Shown here one piece after another: positions 1 to 11,886 of a stretch of 64,000 nt of DNA. Under the pieces are notes generated by a model. The model did no database searches, had not been told where the DNA came from, and saw only the letters and a program-made list of their open reading frames with translations. A program made the translations under genes and the position numbers. Origin of the DNA: Ecdyonurus torrentis (taxonomy: Eukaryota; Arthropoda; Insecta; Ephemeroptera; Heptageniidae); contig OX439128.1 in the NCBI GenBank assembly GCA_949318235.1, forward strand, positions 54,328,806 to 54,392,805. Direction: 5' to 3'. Each line of letters starts with the position of its first letter. The stretch's first letter is position 1.

Positions 1-208
1 GTCGATCATTGTTATTTCTTCGTTTAGAACTTTGAACTTGATAAGAATGAAAGAAACTCCACACAAAAAAGTTCCATGCTCTTCATGTGACTCAATTTTT
101 GTCAATTTTGTTAGCTTAAAAAACAAGATCAACCAATGAATGTGTCGTATTTTGTTGGTCAGCCAATCACTGTTGTTGAGATTCACTTTACTTTACAGAA
201 CAAGCTAA
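1..208 (-). mobile_element. Family A MITE, partial copy
   Basis: This is the reverse-oriented end of a roughly 318-bp inverted-repeat element whose full copies are at 6691-7008 and 43013-43328. It ends with the inverted terminal repeat CAGAACAAGCT, and the rest lies beyond the window edge. It has no coding capacity. Confidence 0.8.
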
Positions 209-538
209 TATACCCGGTTTTTCATAAAGCCTTTATAACTGAAAAAAAAAAATGATATAATATACATGTATATCAATATAATCAAAATATAACGGAAATT
301 TTGTAATATGTTCGAAATATATATAGATATAACCGAATGTTAGAATAATAATTCCAAAGTATATATTATAAAAATATATAGTTAAACTTTATTTCAAAAT
401 TAAAATACTCTTAACTGTTTTTTGTATTATTTAGCATTACTATATTAAATAACATTGTTTCAAAATAATCTAATTGTTATTAAACAAAAATTAAAATATT
501 TTAGTTTCATAATACGATACTGCATTGTTAAATTTTAG

Positions 539-1022
<484 letters not shown>

Positions 1023-1107
1023 CATTTAAGAGAAGTATTTTTATAATACAAGAATCAAAAATTAATCATCATTAATCAATACAAACAGCAAAAAATTGTT
1101 CAACATT

Positions 1108-3986
1108 TTATAAATTATCAAGAAAGAATTTTTTCATATTAAATTTCGTTTCATTTTTATTTGCAAAACTTTTTAATTCTGATGGAATTTGATTCCATAA
1201 TTTAGGAAGTAAAAATTTTTTTGTCCTTTCAGTGAATCTATTTACAATTTTTGGTACAAATAAAGGATTGGTCACTGCTGTTCTGGTACTATAAATATGA
1301 GTTCTCGGTATACCATGAGAATTTTCAAAATAATTTTCACAAATAAAAGAACATTTAAACATTTCTTCTATTGGCAATATCTTAAAGTACTTAAAATATT
1401 CAAGATCACTTTTTAGCTTATTTCCTTTTTTTAAAATTTTTAATATTCTTATTTGCATTTTTTTCAATTCCCATAATTTACCTGATTTAGTACAACCATA
1501 AGATAATAAACCGTATAATATATGTGGATGTACAAAAGAAAAATATAATTGTCTCATCGTCTGTTCATTCACATATGATCTTACTGTTTTTAATTTAAAA
1601 ATTGCAGATCTCAATTTATTTAACAGTTGCATAATATGCAAATCCCAATCAAATGTTTGATCAATAATAGCTCCTAAGTAATTATAATTATTTACTTGTT
1701 CTACAAACTCACAATTACAATTTAAAGTAAAATTATGTAAACACTTATTAGTATGAGCTCTTAATTGAATATTTTGCATAGTATATGTATACTTATTAAA
1801 AATGTGCATAACTTTTGTTTTTTTCCTATTAATTAATATTTTCCTATCATGCGACCATTCCAAAACTGAATCAAAATCATTTTGTAACATTTTATTTGCA
1901 ACTTCAAAGTTACTATGAGCCGCTATCATAAGTAAATCATCGGCAAACATTTTTGCTTTAAAATATTTTAGTAAATTAAAAATTTTGTTAACATAAATTA
2001 TAAAGAATTAGCACTTAAGACCCCTCCTTGTATTATACCGCATTTTATTATTTTAATTTCACTTACAATATTTTTAATTTTGACAGCAACTTGTCTATTT
2101 TTTATAATATTCGCAATTAACATTAATGTTGGTCCTCGTATTCCAATTTCTTCTAAATCTTTTAACAATAAGTCATGGTCTATAGTGTCAAATGCTTTGG
2201 AATAATCAACAAATAAACAAAGAACATGATGCCCTTTTTCTAATTCTTCATTTATAAAATTGGAAACATCATATAGACATTTTGCTGTACCCTTTTTTTT
2301 TTGATAGGCATATTGATTTTTATTTATAATATTGAATTCTTCTAAATAATCAGACAATAATAATTCAATATGTTTTTGTATAAATTTATCAACAAAAGCA
2401 GATACAGCAACTGGTCTAAAATTATTATATAGTTTATGATCCCCACCTTTATAAATTGGCCTTATCAATGATAATTTTAGATTATCAGGATATACTGAGC
2501 TTTCAATACACATATTTGTTAATCTTATTAAATATTGAATTAATGATTCGCCACCAAATAAAATATCCTGAACACCTATATTATCATGACCTGGTCCTTT
2601 TTTCTTACTTAATAAATTAATAATATAAACTGCTCGTTTCTCATTTAATTTTGGTAGATACATTGATTGTAAATTACTATTAAATTTAAGCGAATTTTCA
2701 CTTAATATTAAATTACAATTAATCTTTACATCTTCAATTGAATTTACAAAATGATTTACAAAATTATTAGCAATATCTTTGATAGAACTTACATCAGACA
2801 TATATTTAATAATAATATTATCAATATTAAGATTTTCTTTCCCTAATATTTGATTAATAAAACACCAAGATTTTCTTATATCACCAGCAATTTCAACAAA
2901 TTTAGAATGATAATAATTATTTTTTTCTTTATTTATTAAAAAATTTATTTTGTTTCTTAATTTTTTATATCTAATTCTATATTCAGGCATATGTAATGAG
3001 TTTTTAAATTTTTGAAAATATTTGTCTCTATCTTTCATAAGAAATTTTATTTCATCAGTACACCACACATTATTTAATCTTCTATTCTTGCTATTTAATA
3101 ATTTTTCACTTTCACATTTATCACTTATATTTCGAAAAACTGTTACAATATGATTATATAATTCATTTGGACAATTAATATTATTACATATACTCCAATC
3201 ATAATTACAAATCATATTTCTGAATTTTTTTAAATTTTTAATTTTTACTTTTTCATTACAATTATTATTAATTAAATTAGTACTCAATATACAACCAGTC
3301 ATATAATGATCGGTGATTTTACTTTTAATTATAAAACTATTATCAATTTCAAACAAATTATTTAATTTAACAAAAATATGATCAATACAAGTAGCTGAAT
3401 AATTTCCTAGTATTGTACATTCCTCCCTTGTAACATCATTAACAATTTTTAGATAACCATATTTTGCCATTTTATTTTCATATTTTTGTACAATATTATC
3501 ATTTTGATCTAACAAATTTAAATTTATATCACCTAAAATCACACAATTACTTTCATTATTTTTTAAAATACACTCTTTTAATTCTTTTATGAATAAAAGT
3601 TTGTTAGAACCTGGAGGTCTATAAATATTATACAGCATTAAATTAATATTCAACTTTAGACTTAAAACCTCCGCATTAATAAATTTTATATCAATAATTT
3701 TAGCATCAAATTTCTTATTTACAAACACTAAAACACCACCACCTTTATTTTCTTCTCTACTTTTTACAAATTTATCAAAATTAATTAAATTATAAACCTT
3801 TATTTCATGATCAAAAATATAAATTTCAGTCAACACAATAATATCAATATTCTCAACATTTTTATTAACATAAGCTAAAAAATTATTAAAATTTTTTCTT
3901 ATAGAACGTATGTTTTGATGAACAATAATAACATTATTATTTTTCTTTTTCTTATCAATAAAAATATCATTTAAATCATTTTTACT
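1108..3986 (-). pseudogene. LINE 1 ORF2: endonuclease and reverse transcriptase, frameshifted
   Basis: The N-terminal part resembles an apurinic-type endonuclease: an HQNIRSIRKN start, ILGDINLN, CIDHIFVK and ITDHY (the SDH-like position). The reverse transcriptase follows with FVDYSKAFDT in the palm. The second catalytic motif, FADD, is near 1945. The frame breaks near 1997-2003, between GGVLS and FADD: the first segment runs into a stop and the second continues in another frame to 1108. The open frame extends upstream to about 3986 without an ATG. An ATG at 4028-4030 lies in another frame, separated by an A run, so a second indel there is possible. The C-terminal tail has the LWNQIPSELKSF motif common to CR1/Jockey-like elements. 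One indel could also be a sequencing error. Confidence 0.85.
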
Positions 3987-4067
3987 TCACAATTTACATA
4001 ATCAAAATTAAAATTTAGGGACTCTTCCATATAAAAAAACAAAATTAAACTAACATTTCAATTCACA

Positions 4068-4780
4068 TTAGAATGGAACTCCTGGCATACGTCGATCAAA
4101 ATCATCATCACATTTTATTCTTATAGTACCTGTATCTTCAGTTTTCTTTGCCAATATTTTTCCATCCTTGACCCACACAAACTTCCACCCTCTCATTTTA
4201 GCAGCTGTGCGAGTTTTGTAGAATAATCTTTTCAATTCTGGAGTCAGATGTTCACAAACAAATAACTTGTCTTCCTTTGCATTACCTTGAACTTTGCCTA
4301 TTGTAAGATTACGTGTTTTACTTCTGTCAAGCCACACTCTCCTCGCCTCAGTTGATTTGAACTTGACCACAACAATAGGTGGTATGCCTTGTTTACGTAC
4401 ATTCTTTGGGTTAGCATACACGCGATAACAGTCTTCAACTGATTGTGCAGCAGAAGGAGCGCCAATAACTTTGGCCACACTCTCTATCACATCACGCGTG
4501 TTCTCTCCCGTAGTCACTGGCATTCCATGAATTTCAATGTTCATAGACAATCTCTCTTGCTCAAGTTCTTGCACTCTAACATTTAGTTCAGATACTTCAT
4601 TATCCTTCTTAATCACTTTTTCTTTTAGTTCATTAATTTCATTACTCATTTTTTTAAATAATTTATCTTGATTATCAAATCTCTCCAGTAAATCATCATA
4701 TTTCTTTGACAAAAAATCGGTGCTTTCTTTTAAATCTTTGATTACAGAGGTATCTTGTTCAATCTTATCTACTTTATCAA

Positions 4781-4782
<2 letters not shown>
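4068..4782 (-). pseudogene. LINE 1 ORF1: coiled-coil nucleic-acid-binding protein, N-terminus missing
   Basis: The open frame begins in or at the TA tract and includes a methionine at 4712. The N-terminal third is a heptad-rich coiled coil (ELKEKVIKKDNEVSEL and neighbours). Next come an RRM-like stretch (LSMNIEIHGMP, then CYRVYANP, IVVVKF) and a C-terminal domain ending in KFVWVKDGKILAKKTE. This layout matches ORF1 proteins of insect LINEs that carry a Baculo_FP-like C-terminal fold. ORF1 proteins bind element RNA and assist target-primed reverse transcription. The start codon appears lost at the junction with the TA/foldback insertion. Confidence 0.8.
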
Positions 4783-4783
<1 letters not shown>

Positions 4784-4844
<61 letters not shown>

Positions 4845-5047
4845 CCTTTCGCGTCAAGATGAAGCTACTACACTTGACAAATTTACGAAGAATGAACGAT
4901 CTACACTTTACAAAGTCACGGCTACCTGAAGCTTCTGCTATATAAAACAGGTAGGTAAAGCTCCAGGTAGCCGCAAATTTGTAAAGTGTAGATTGTTCAT
5001 TGTTCGGAAATTTGTAAAGTGTAGTAGCTTCATCTTGACGCGAGAAG

Positions 5048-5111
<64 letters not shown>
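4784..5111. mobile_element. Foldback element K (copy 1) inside a TA dinucleotide tract
   Basis: TA tracts occupy 4784-4839 and 5053-5111. Between them lies an inverted-repeat element (about 4838-5055) with ends ATCGATCCTTTCGCGTCAAG and CTTGACGCGAGAAGATCGAT. Its arms share segments such as TTTGTAAAGTGTAG, and the loop contains AGGTAGCC. There is no ORF of note. A diverged copy is at 33436-33620. Confidence 0.8.
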
Positions 5112-5115
<4 letters not shown>

Positions 5116-5187
5116 CCATCATCATAATTTACTAAACTATAATGTAATGAATTCTTATAAAAATAAATTTTGTTTTATAAATTTCAG

Positions 5188-5269
5188 AATTTGCTGCAGA
5201 TAAAACATTTATTGATCAACTAATGCGTGGATATCGCATGGACAAACCTGAGTACGCAACATCAAAAAT
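5188..5269 (+). CDS. Receptor tyrosine kinase gene 1, exon (C-lobe, alpha-G region)
   Basis: The acceptor is TTTCAG and the donor GTATGT follows AAAAAT. Joined in phase to the previous exon, it gives PYPEF and then DQLMRGYRMDKPEYATSK. The GYRMxKPxYAT pattern is typical of Pvr/PDGFR-type kinases, where it lies between alpha-F and alpha-H. The usual glycine of PYPG is a glutamate here. The exon adds 82 bases and ends two bases into a codon. Confidence 0.9.
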
Positions 5270-5319
5270 GTATGTCTTGTTATTAGATTGTAATGACACT
5301 TAATTCTTAATGACAATAC

Positions 5320-5469
5320 TTAAAGCAATGGACCAGAGAAAAACAAAAGCATTTATATCACAAAATACTTGATATAAATTACATAAATAACTTTAGTTTG
5401 TTTCAAAACACAACTGTAGCTACGCCGTAGCAGTGATCAGAAATTATTATTTATTCAACCCGCACAACT
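5320..5469 (+). mobile_element. Family B MITE, partial
   Basis: This is the left half of the TTAA-flanked family B element, starting about 50 bases after the kinase splice donor. It is cut at GCAACCCGCACAAC, where a poly(T) run and LINE-like 3' sequence begin. Confidence 0.7.
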
Positions 5470-5552
5470 TTTTTTTTTTTTTTTTTTTTTAAATTTGTGC
5501 AAATTTTTTTTTTTTTTATTTTACACAAGGTACATAAAGGCCAACCAAGGCA

Positions 5553-6220
5553 CAGGGGCGGATCCAGGGGGGGGGCGGTGGGGGCGACCGCCCCCCCCCC
5601 CAAACGGCCCACGTGGGTGGAAAAAAATGAGCAAAAGTTGAAAAAAATTTAGTCCAAAAAAAATTTTTTTTGCGCCTTCGGCGCAATTTTTATTGCTGGA
5701 TAAGCGTTTGAATCCTGACTACAGTAAATATACAGTATAACAAAAAATAATTTTTTTAACATCCCCTAGTTGTCATGTCATCAGGGTAATATATCAGAGA
5801 TATAGTTCTGTTAATACTTAATACTTGGACCTCCACAAAATATTTTGCTCACGATAAGAACTAAAAAAAAAAAAAAAAAAAAAAAACTTTAATGTAAATT
5901 TTATAATTTTTATCTCAAAATATTTTTCCATCCAAATATAAGTTTTATGTTTTACAATATCGATAATAGTTTTAAAAATTGCAAAACAATTGTTAGTAAA
6001 TTGGTGTATAAAAAAAATAATAATAATAAATAAATTAATAATAATAAAATAATACACAATATTAATAATTTATTTAAATTTTGCTCTTTTTTTTCAAGTT
6101 TTTCAAGTTTTTTTTTTTTTTTTCAGTGAAATAACATTAATAATTTTACAAAGAGATGAAAATAGAAAATATTTCAGAAATCATTTGTTCAACTTTTACT
6201 TTTTTTTTTTTTTTTTGCTT

Positions 6221-6260
<40 letters not shown>

Positions 6261-6455
6261 ACCAAATCAAAAATTTTGCAATTCAAGAATATGTTTTCAA
6301 AGGCATACTAATTTTGCAATATTTTCCAAAAAGGGGCGTGGCCAAATAAAAATTTTTGCCTGCGGCGCGCTACCCCCCCCCCCCCCCGGTCCTACATGGT
6401 TAATTTTCTAGGAGATCGCCCCCCCCCCCAAACACAATTCCTGGATCCGCCCCTG
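5553..6455. mobile_element. hAT-like non-autonomous element (family P) with an 8-bp target duplication
   Basis: The ends CAGGGGCGGATCCAGG and CTGGATCCGCCCCTG form an inverted terminal repeat. The flanks carry a perfect 8-bp duplication CCAAGGCA at 5545-5552 and 6456-6463, which is diagnostic of hAT-type insertion. The interior has G/C runs near both ends and an AT-rich core with poly(A/T) runs, and no transposase ORF. It split a CCAACCAAGGCATAGCCTTAT hairpin module of an older LINE tail. Confidence 0.9.
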
Positions 6456-6690
6456 CCAAGGCATAGCCTTATTGGTCGGTTCAATTGATTTAAAAAAAAA
6501 AATCGTTTAACACATTAAATAAAAAATAAAATAAGAATTGAAGTATTTTAGTTTTTTTTTTATACAATAATTTTGTTATATTTTATAATATTGTTATTTA
6601 AAATCAATAACTTCAGAAACATGTATAGTCACTTAAATTGCATATACTATAATACAGTATTCTCACGTACTCTCGTAGGTTCAATTCTAT

Positions 6691-7008
6691 AGCTTGTTCT
6701 GTAAAGTAAAGTAAATCTCAACAACAGTGATTGGCTGACCAACAAAATACGACACATTCATTGGTTGATCTTGTTTTTTGAGCTAACAAAATTGACAAAA
6801 ATTGAGTCACATGAAGAGCATGGAACTTTTTTTATGTGGAGTTTCTTTTATTCTTATATCAAGTTCAAAGTTCTAAACGAAGAAATAACAATGATCGACC
6901 ATATGTATAAACGTAGTAAACAGGTAACGAAGTCATAATCAGCTGTTATAACAAAGGAACATATCGACACAAAAGTTGCGCCGGAAGTCTGACTTTGCAG
7001 AACGAGCT
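6691..7008 (+). mobile_element. Family A MITE, full copy
   Basis: The inverted ends are AGCTTGTTCTGTAAAGT and ACTTTGCAGAACGAGCT, and the element is 318 bp. Other copies are at 1-208, 30276-30536, 30541-30855 and 43013-43328. It is non-coding. The ends are almost the same as those of element N (37859-38179), so the two may share a transposase source. Confidence 0.85.
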
Positions 7009-7070
7009 TATGTGTTTTTGTATATATACATGATTTTTATAATAAAACCTATAATATAAAACTGAAAAGC

Positions 7071-7357
7071 TATAGGGTGTGTACGCATGACGTCATTCTG
7101 AGTGCTTTTCAATGCTCTTCTTGAGTAATGAATAACATTGCTTAGCATAGGACAAACCTAGTTTTTGACTATTTTCTTTGGATTTTACCTATTTTATGAT
7201 TATTATTATTATTTTTGTTGCATATTTTAAAAACAAATTGAACCTAAATTGCTAAGTATTTAAAACTGACAAAATGTGACATTTTCCTATACCGGCCAAT
7301 GTTATTTAGTACTTACTTATGACGTCGACTTTAACATGAATGAAAACAACCTGTATA
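7071..7357 (-). mobile_element. Family D MITE, diverged copy
   Basis: It starts TATAGGGTGTGTACGC, contains ATGACGTCAT and ends CTTTAACATGAATG...CTGTATA. It is diverged from the younger D copies at 34007-34318 and 46734-47035. Confidence 0.75.
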
Positions 7358-7437
7358 CATTAACATTCTGATAAAATTCATTATAAGTTTTGTACATCCT
7401 ATATTTCATGTCTATTTAATAAAACCCCCATGTTGTT

Positions 7438-7782
7438 TTAAGGATTGTATAATAGATGGCTTGTATCTCAAAATCTAAAAAGAAAACTTCTAAATTTTTT
7501 GATGGCATTTGAAAGTTAATAGTAACAGCTACCTATGATAAAATTTTCAGAACCCGTGACCATCAGATAGGAGAGAAATTGATTATTGAAATTAACATGG
7601 ACTCTTATGGGACTTAAACTTAAAAAAATCATAATTTAAAATCTAGCAGGGTAACCCCCCAAAATTGTTTACATTTTTGAAGATACCTAATCCTATATAA
7701 TGTATCACTGTGCAAAATTTCAGATTTTTCTGTCTTTACAATTTTTTAGTCAAATCCCGCAGTAGCTGATTTCACGCCTTAA
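7438..7782 (+). mobile_element. Family E MITE, copy 1
   Basis: This element of about 345 bp runs from TTAAGG to CGCCTTAA and carries the conserved GGCTTGTATCTCAAAATCTA start. Four more copies lie at 11887, 23282, 45202 and about 62655. It is non-coding and lies in the intron just before the 7820 exon. Confidence 0.85.
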
Positions 7783-7819
7783 ATGTAATATAAAATTAAT
7801 GTAATATAAATGTTATTAG

Positions 7820-7925
7820 ATACAAATTGATGCAACGATGTTGGATTCATGAAACTACAGAAAGACCATCATTTACTGAACTTGTCAATCTGCTGGGAAA
7901 TATGTTGGAAAACTCAGTCAAAAGT
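7820..7925 (+). CDS. Receptor tyrosine kinase gene 1, exon (alpha-H/alpha-I, end of kinase domain)
   Basis: The acceptor is TTATTAG and the donor is AGT|GTAAGT. The in-phase translation gives IYKLMQRCWIHETTERPSF followed by ELVNLLGNMLE. The CW...ERPSF motif (the conserved arginine of kinase subdomain XI) marks the end of the catalytic domain. The exon ends at a codon boundary. Confidence 0.93.
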
Positions 7926-8031
7926 GTAAGTCTGATTTTTTTTTATCTTTGTGACAGTTAAAAAACTACATAGGTTAAATATGATCTCTATAATTGATAT
8001 TATCAATCTTTTTCTACATTAAACATTCAGA

Positions 8032-8249
8032 TTAAAGTATTATTCACATGACGCGTAAATTTGACGCGCGTCAACGTGCGTCGACGCGCGTAACAAAGCT
8101 GGAACAATGTAAACAAATGGAGCCGTTCACATGTAATTTTCAAAAACCATGTGAACGGCTTCATTTGTTTACATTGTTCCAGCTTTGTTACGCGCGTCGA
8201 CGCACGTTGACGCGCGTCAAATTTACGCGTCATGTGAATAATGCTTTAA
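8032..8249. mobile_element. CpG-rich perfect-hairpin MITE (family L), TTAA-flanked
   Basis: TTAAAG and CTTTAA border a near-perfect inverted repeat with arms of about 100 bases around an AT-rich centre at about 8141. The arms carry ACGCGT, GTCGACGCGCGT and CATGTGAA. It starts 107 bases downstream of the splice donor at 7925. Both strands show spurious open frames because of the symmetry. Confidence 0.85.
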
Positions 8250-8334
8250 TGATCTTTTAAAAACTATTCGGGTGTTTTACATTTGCTATGGTAATTTTTA
8301 ATACACTACATCTAAAATATAATTACACAAAAAT

Positions 8335-8630
<296 letters not shown>

Positions 8631-8632
<2 letters not shown>

Positions 8633-8801
8633 TCGATGCTTCCGCGTCAAAGAAGATTATTTGCACTTTCCACCATGGAGCATCTGCAATGTTAAGTAAA
8701 TGGCCGCTAGTCCGCTCACTGTGCTGCGTGGAAAGTGCCGATCCTCCACTCGCCGCGCTGGTGGAAAGTGCAAATAATCCTTTTTGACGCTGAAGCATCT
8801 A
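8631..8801. mobile_element. Foldback element J, copy 1
   Basis: The left end ATCGATGCTTCCGCGTCAAA lies directly at the edge of the TA tract. The right arm ends TTTTTGACGCTGAAGCATCT. The arms share GTGCAAATAATC and the GGTGGAAAGTGC motif. A half copy lies at 24060-24115, upstream of the ABC gene. Confidence 0.8.
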
Positions 8802-9550
8802 CACCATCACCAATATAAGAAAAGAGGTTATTACAGCCGGATGCACTCATTTTTTTGACACAATTTTCACCAAATAAACACCAAAATTTTACAGGTGATC
8901 AATGTAATATTGAAGTTAATAAGTGTTAAGTTATATTTCTATAACTTAATTAGAATCCAAGAAAAGGGGGTGCATCCGGTTGTACTAACTAGAGCTGTAA
9001 ATTTAAACCGGTTCGAGCACCCGCCCGGGCCAAAATCTTCGGGTGCTCGTTTTTTTGAAAATGGCTAACCCGGGTTTCGAGCTTTTAGCTCGAAAACGAG
9101 CTTTTTCGAGTTCAGCTCGTAAATGACTCGTGAAAAAAACGAGCTTTTGATAATAAAACGAGCTAAATTACAATTTTTGAAGAAAGCAAAGAAAAAAATG
9201 TTTGTAATTTTTGTTTAAAATGGCATTTTTAATATTCTATCATGCAGAATAAGCTCTTTAAAATATTTTAAAAAATTATTTTATTTTATTTATGACTTTT
9301 ATCCTTTAAAAATAAAATTTTCACAGTAAAAATCGAGCTTTTTTCTTCCTAGGCTCGAAGGCTCGTTTTTAAATTTTGGCTCAAATGTCGAGCTTTCCGA
9401 GCTTTGGCTCGTTTTTCGAGTTTAAGCTCGATTTCAAGCTAAACCCGGGTTTCAAGTCAAACCGGGCTAAAAAATTTCAGCCCGGGCTAAAAATATTTCG
9501 AGTTTTTTACAGCTCTAGTACTAACCTCTCTTCTTATATTGGTGGTGTTG
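8801..9550. mobile_element. Inverted-repeat element V interrupted by hAT-like element F
   Basis: The left arm CACCAATATAAGAAAAGAGG followed by CCGGATGCAC is matched in reverse at 8968-9547. Element F (8990-9517) with its target duplication lies inside the right arm. Without F the host element is about 215 bp, so V is older than F here. Confidence 0.8.
8990..9517 (+). mobile_element. hAT-like MITE family F, copy 1
   Basis: The ends TAGAGCTGTAAA and TTTTTTACAGCTCTA are flanked by a perfect 8-bp duplication GTACTAAC at 8982-8989 and 9518-9525. The interior has many GAGCTC-like and CCCGGG words. Copies with their own duplications are at 34535-35067 and 45751-46284, with a fragment at about 28015-28125. 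Confidence 0.93.
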
Positions 9551-9696
9551 TATATATATCTTCAAATGTTTAATATCGACTAGTATATTATTTATTTATA
9601 ATAACATAAATTTTAAAGTTACAATTTCCTATACTAAATATATAAATGATTTGCATTGTATATACTAGATTACTGTATAGTTATTTACTGATCTAC

Positions 9697-10029
9697 TTAA
9701 AGGCATAGACAACATGAAAACCTTTGCATTTACATAACAAAACACTTGATGGGACTTACATAAATAACATTAATTGGTCTCAAAACCCAACTGTAGCGCC
9801 GTAGCAGTGATCAGAAAATTTCGATATATGCAACCCGCACAACATTTTATACTAGTTTTTGCCTGTTTATGACGTCATAAACAGGAATATTCACGCAAAT
9901 TGCATACTTTACATTTTTTTTAAGCTCTCTTATGGGGCCACATTTACATTCTGGTAAAAACTATCATCAGTTTTGTAGATCCCATTTCGTGTTTAGAACA
10001 TGTTGTTTCAATGTTTTCTATGCCTTTAA
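9697..10029 (-). mobile_element. Family B MITE
   Basis: This TTAA-bounded element (TTAAAGGCATAGAC...TCTATGCCTTTAA) of about 333 bp carries one TATGACGTCATA. It belongs to the most numerous family in the window, with about 16 copies. Confidence 0.85.
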
Positions 10030-10138
10030 TTAAATTTAATTTTTGTTTTTTAATTTTAATGAAGTTTATATGTAAATTGTAATTGTATTTCTATATATAT
10101 ATATGTGTGAATTATTTAGTTCAAATCAAAATACTTTT

Positions 10139-10480
10139 TTATACTAGACTGATAATTACCATACCTTAATATCCATGAATTAGACACCAACACATTGATT
10201 TTGTATTTATTTTCATTTATTTTTATTTTGACTGTTATATCACGCATCTGACGTCACAATGTACCACCGCCAATCACAGTCACCGCTCTGGTAACGTTAT
10301 AAATTTAAGTTCCTCCCTCAAGTTCTTTACCCCTATCACGACCTCATCGGAACATTGTGACGTCAGATACGTGAAATAACAGTCAAAAAGGAAAATAATC
10401 GAAAATAAATACAAAATCAATGTGTTGGTGTCTAATTCATATGGATAATAAGGTATGGTAATTATCAATCTAGTATTCTA
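10139..10480. mobile_element. Family M foldback MITE, copy 1
   Basis: The inverted ends are ATACTAGACTGATAATTACC and GGTAATTATCAATCTAGTAT. Each arm has one GTGACGTCAGA-type word. A second copy is at 37003-37338. Confidence 0.85.
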
Positions 10481-10560
10481 AAAAAAAAAAAAAAGTAAGT
10501 TGACTCTAGCTTTAAATTTGTCTAATTGATTCTTATCTTGTCTGTATTAATTAAAGACGT

Positions 10561-10851
10561 CACTCTAAAAACTAGTGCATTACTTTAGTTACAAATCCTA
10601 ACTTATTTAAGATATACACTTTTAAGTTATTATGAGTAGCTAAAATAATGTATTTTAGCAAATTATTGACAATAGCTAAATTATAACTTAAAATAGCTTA
10701 AAAAAACTTTAAAACACGCAAAACAACTTAAATTAGCTATTTTTAATAACTTGCTAAAATGCATTATTTTAGCTACTCATAATAACTTAAAAGTGTATAT
10801 CTTAAATAAGTTAGGATTCGTAACTAAATTAATGCACCAGTTTTTAGAGTG
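10561..10851. mobile_element. Family G foldback MITE, copy 1
   Basis: The symmetric ends are CACTCTAAAAACTAGTGCAT and ATGCACCAGTTTTTAGAGTG. The AT-rich arms repeat TTATGAGTAGCTAAAATAATG. Other copies are at 15473-15741 and 43874-44165; interrupted copies lie near 59065-59670 and 62086-63112. Confidence 0.85.
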
Positions 10852-10929
10852 TTTGAATAATTGGCTCAAAAAAAGAAATGCTAATTTCCTTACATAAATG
10901 ACTGTGACCAAATCAAAGTTATATTTTGA

Positions 10930-11180
10930 AATATTTAATTAACATATCAAAATATCAACGTTGATTTTGTCCGGCGCAGTCATTGATTTCTTATTTATTT
11001 CCTATTCTGAACATCACAGCTGTTTATGACGTCACAGCTCACCTGTTTCCGCGCGCGTGGACTAGTGTGAGCTATGTGATGTCATAAACCCGCAGCTGAC
11101 ATTTTGTAAATGTTAATAAATTTAAAATCAATGACTCTGTCCAAATCCACGTTGATATTTAGGTAAACAATAAAAACAAT
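10930..11180. mobile_element. Diverged family C foldback
   Basis: This imperfect palindrome has ATCAACGTTGATTTTG and AATCAATGACT words on both arms and a central GC-rich part with TATGACGTCACAG. It is a degraded relative of family C. Confidence 0.6.
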
Positions 11181-11213
11181 CGTTGAAAAGTTTGAACACA
11201 GTTTTGCAATGCT

Positions 11214-11531
11214 TTAAAGGCATAGAACACCTTGAACAAAAAAGTTGCGTATTATCCTAACAAACCTGAAAATCAACGTTGATTTGGTCGGAGTCATTGA
11301 TTTCTAATTTATTGTCCATTCACAAAATGCTGCTGCCGGTCACTGACGTCACAGCTCGCCCGGTTTACTCGCGCGTGGACCAGGCGAGCTGTGACGTCAG
11401 TGACCGGCAGAGGCATTTTGTGAATGGACAATAAATTAGAAATCAATGACTCCGGCCAAATCAACGTTGATTTTTAGGTTTGTTAGGATATATTACGCAA
11501 CTTTTTTGTTCAAGGTGTTCTACGCCTTTAA
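11214..11531. mobile_element. Family C foldback MITE, copy 1
   Basis: This nearly perfect palindrome of about 318 bp is bounded by TTAA: TTAAAGGCATAGAACACC and GGTGTTCTACGCCTTTAA. Two CACTGACGTCACAGC-type sites lie symmetrically near the centre. Copies are at 32915, 36411, 44516 and 47109. Confidence 0.9.
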
Positions 11532-11886
11532 GTATTGTAGAATTAACGGTTATGACGTCACTAAACGTTGACAATCTAACGATATAAACGTAATGGGCAT
11601 AACAAGCGTTATACTGTATATATACAATCACAATGGAATAAAACGTTAAACTTGGCCGTTACAAATCTACGATAATTCTATTTAAACCCAACGCTTATGA
11701 AGTCACTAATGTTTTTATTTTTGAAATATCAACGTTTAATGACGTCATAACCGTTGATTACACAATACTTAAAGCATTGCAAAACTGTGTACAAGCTTTT
11801 CAACGACATTTTTTTAGTGTGTATATTAGGACATTAGACATTTTTTTTGTTCAATGTGTTCTACGCCTTTAATTTTTTAATTTTTT
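11532..11886. mobile_element. Family R element with TGACGTCA
   Basis: Inverted AACGGTTATGACGTCA and TGACGTCATAACCGTT arms enclose about 180 bases. Parts recur at 24118-24195 and 62520-62640. The borders are uncertain. Confidence 0.6.

Larger units (their letters stand above)
981..4783 (-). mobile_element. Non-LTR retrotransposon 1 (LINE), 5'-truncated and frame-broken
   Basis: The element is read on the minus strand. The poly(T) run at about 981-1022 on + is its poly(A) tail. ORF2 (endonuclease plus reverse transcriptase) is followed upstream by ORF1. The 5' end stops inside ORF1 coding sequence, where a TA tract and foldback element K begin. It sits in an intron of receptor kinase gene 1, opposite to the gene. 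The ORF1 type and RT motifs suggest the Jockey/CR1 group, which is an inference. Confidence 0.85.

Noticed and set aside
8048..8260. Pair of 68-70-codon frames on opposite strands with the same protein
   Set aside because: This is the result of a near-perfect palindrome (MITE L), not two genes.
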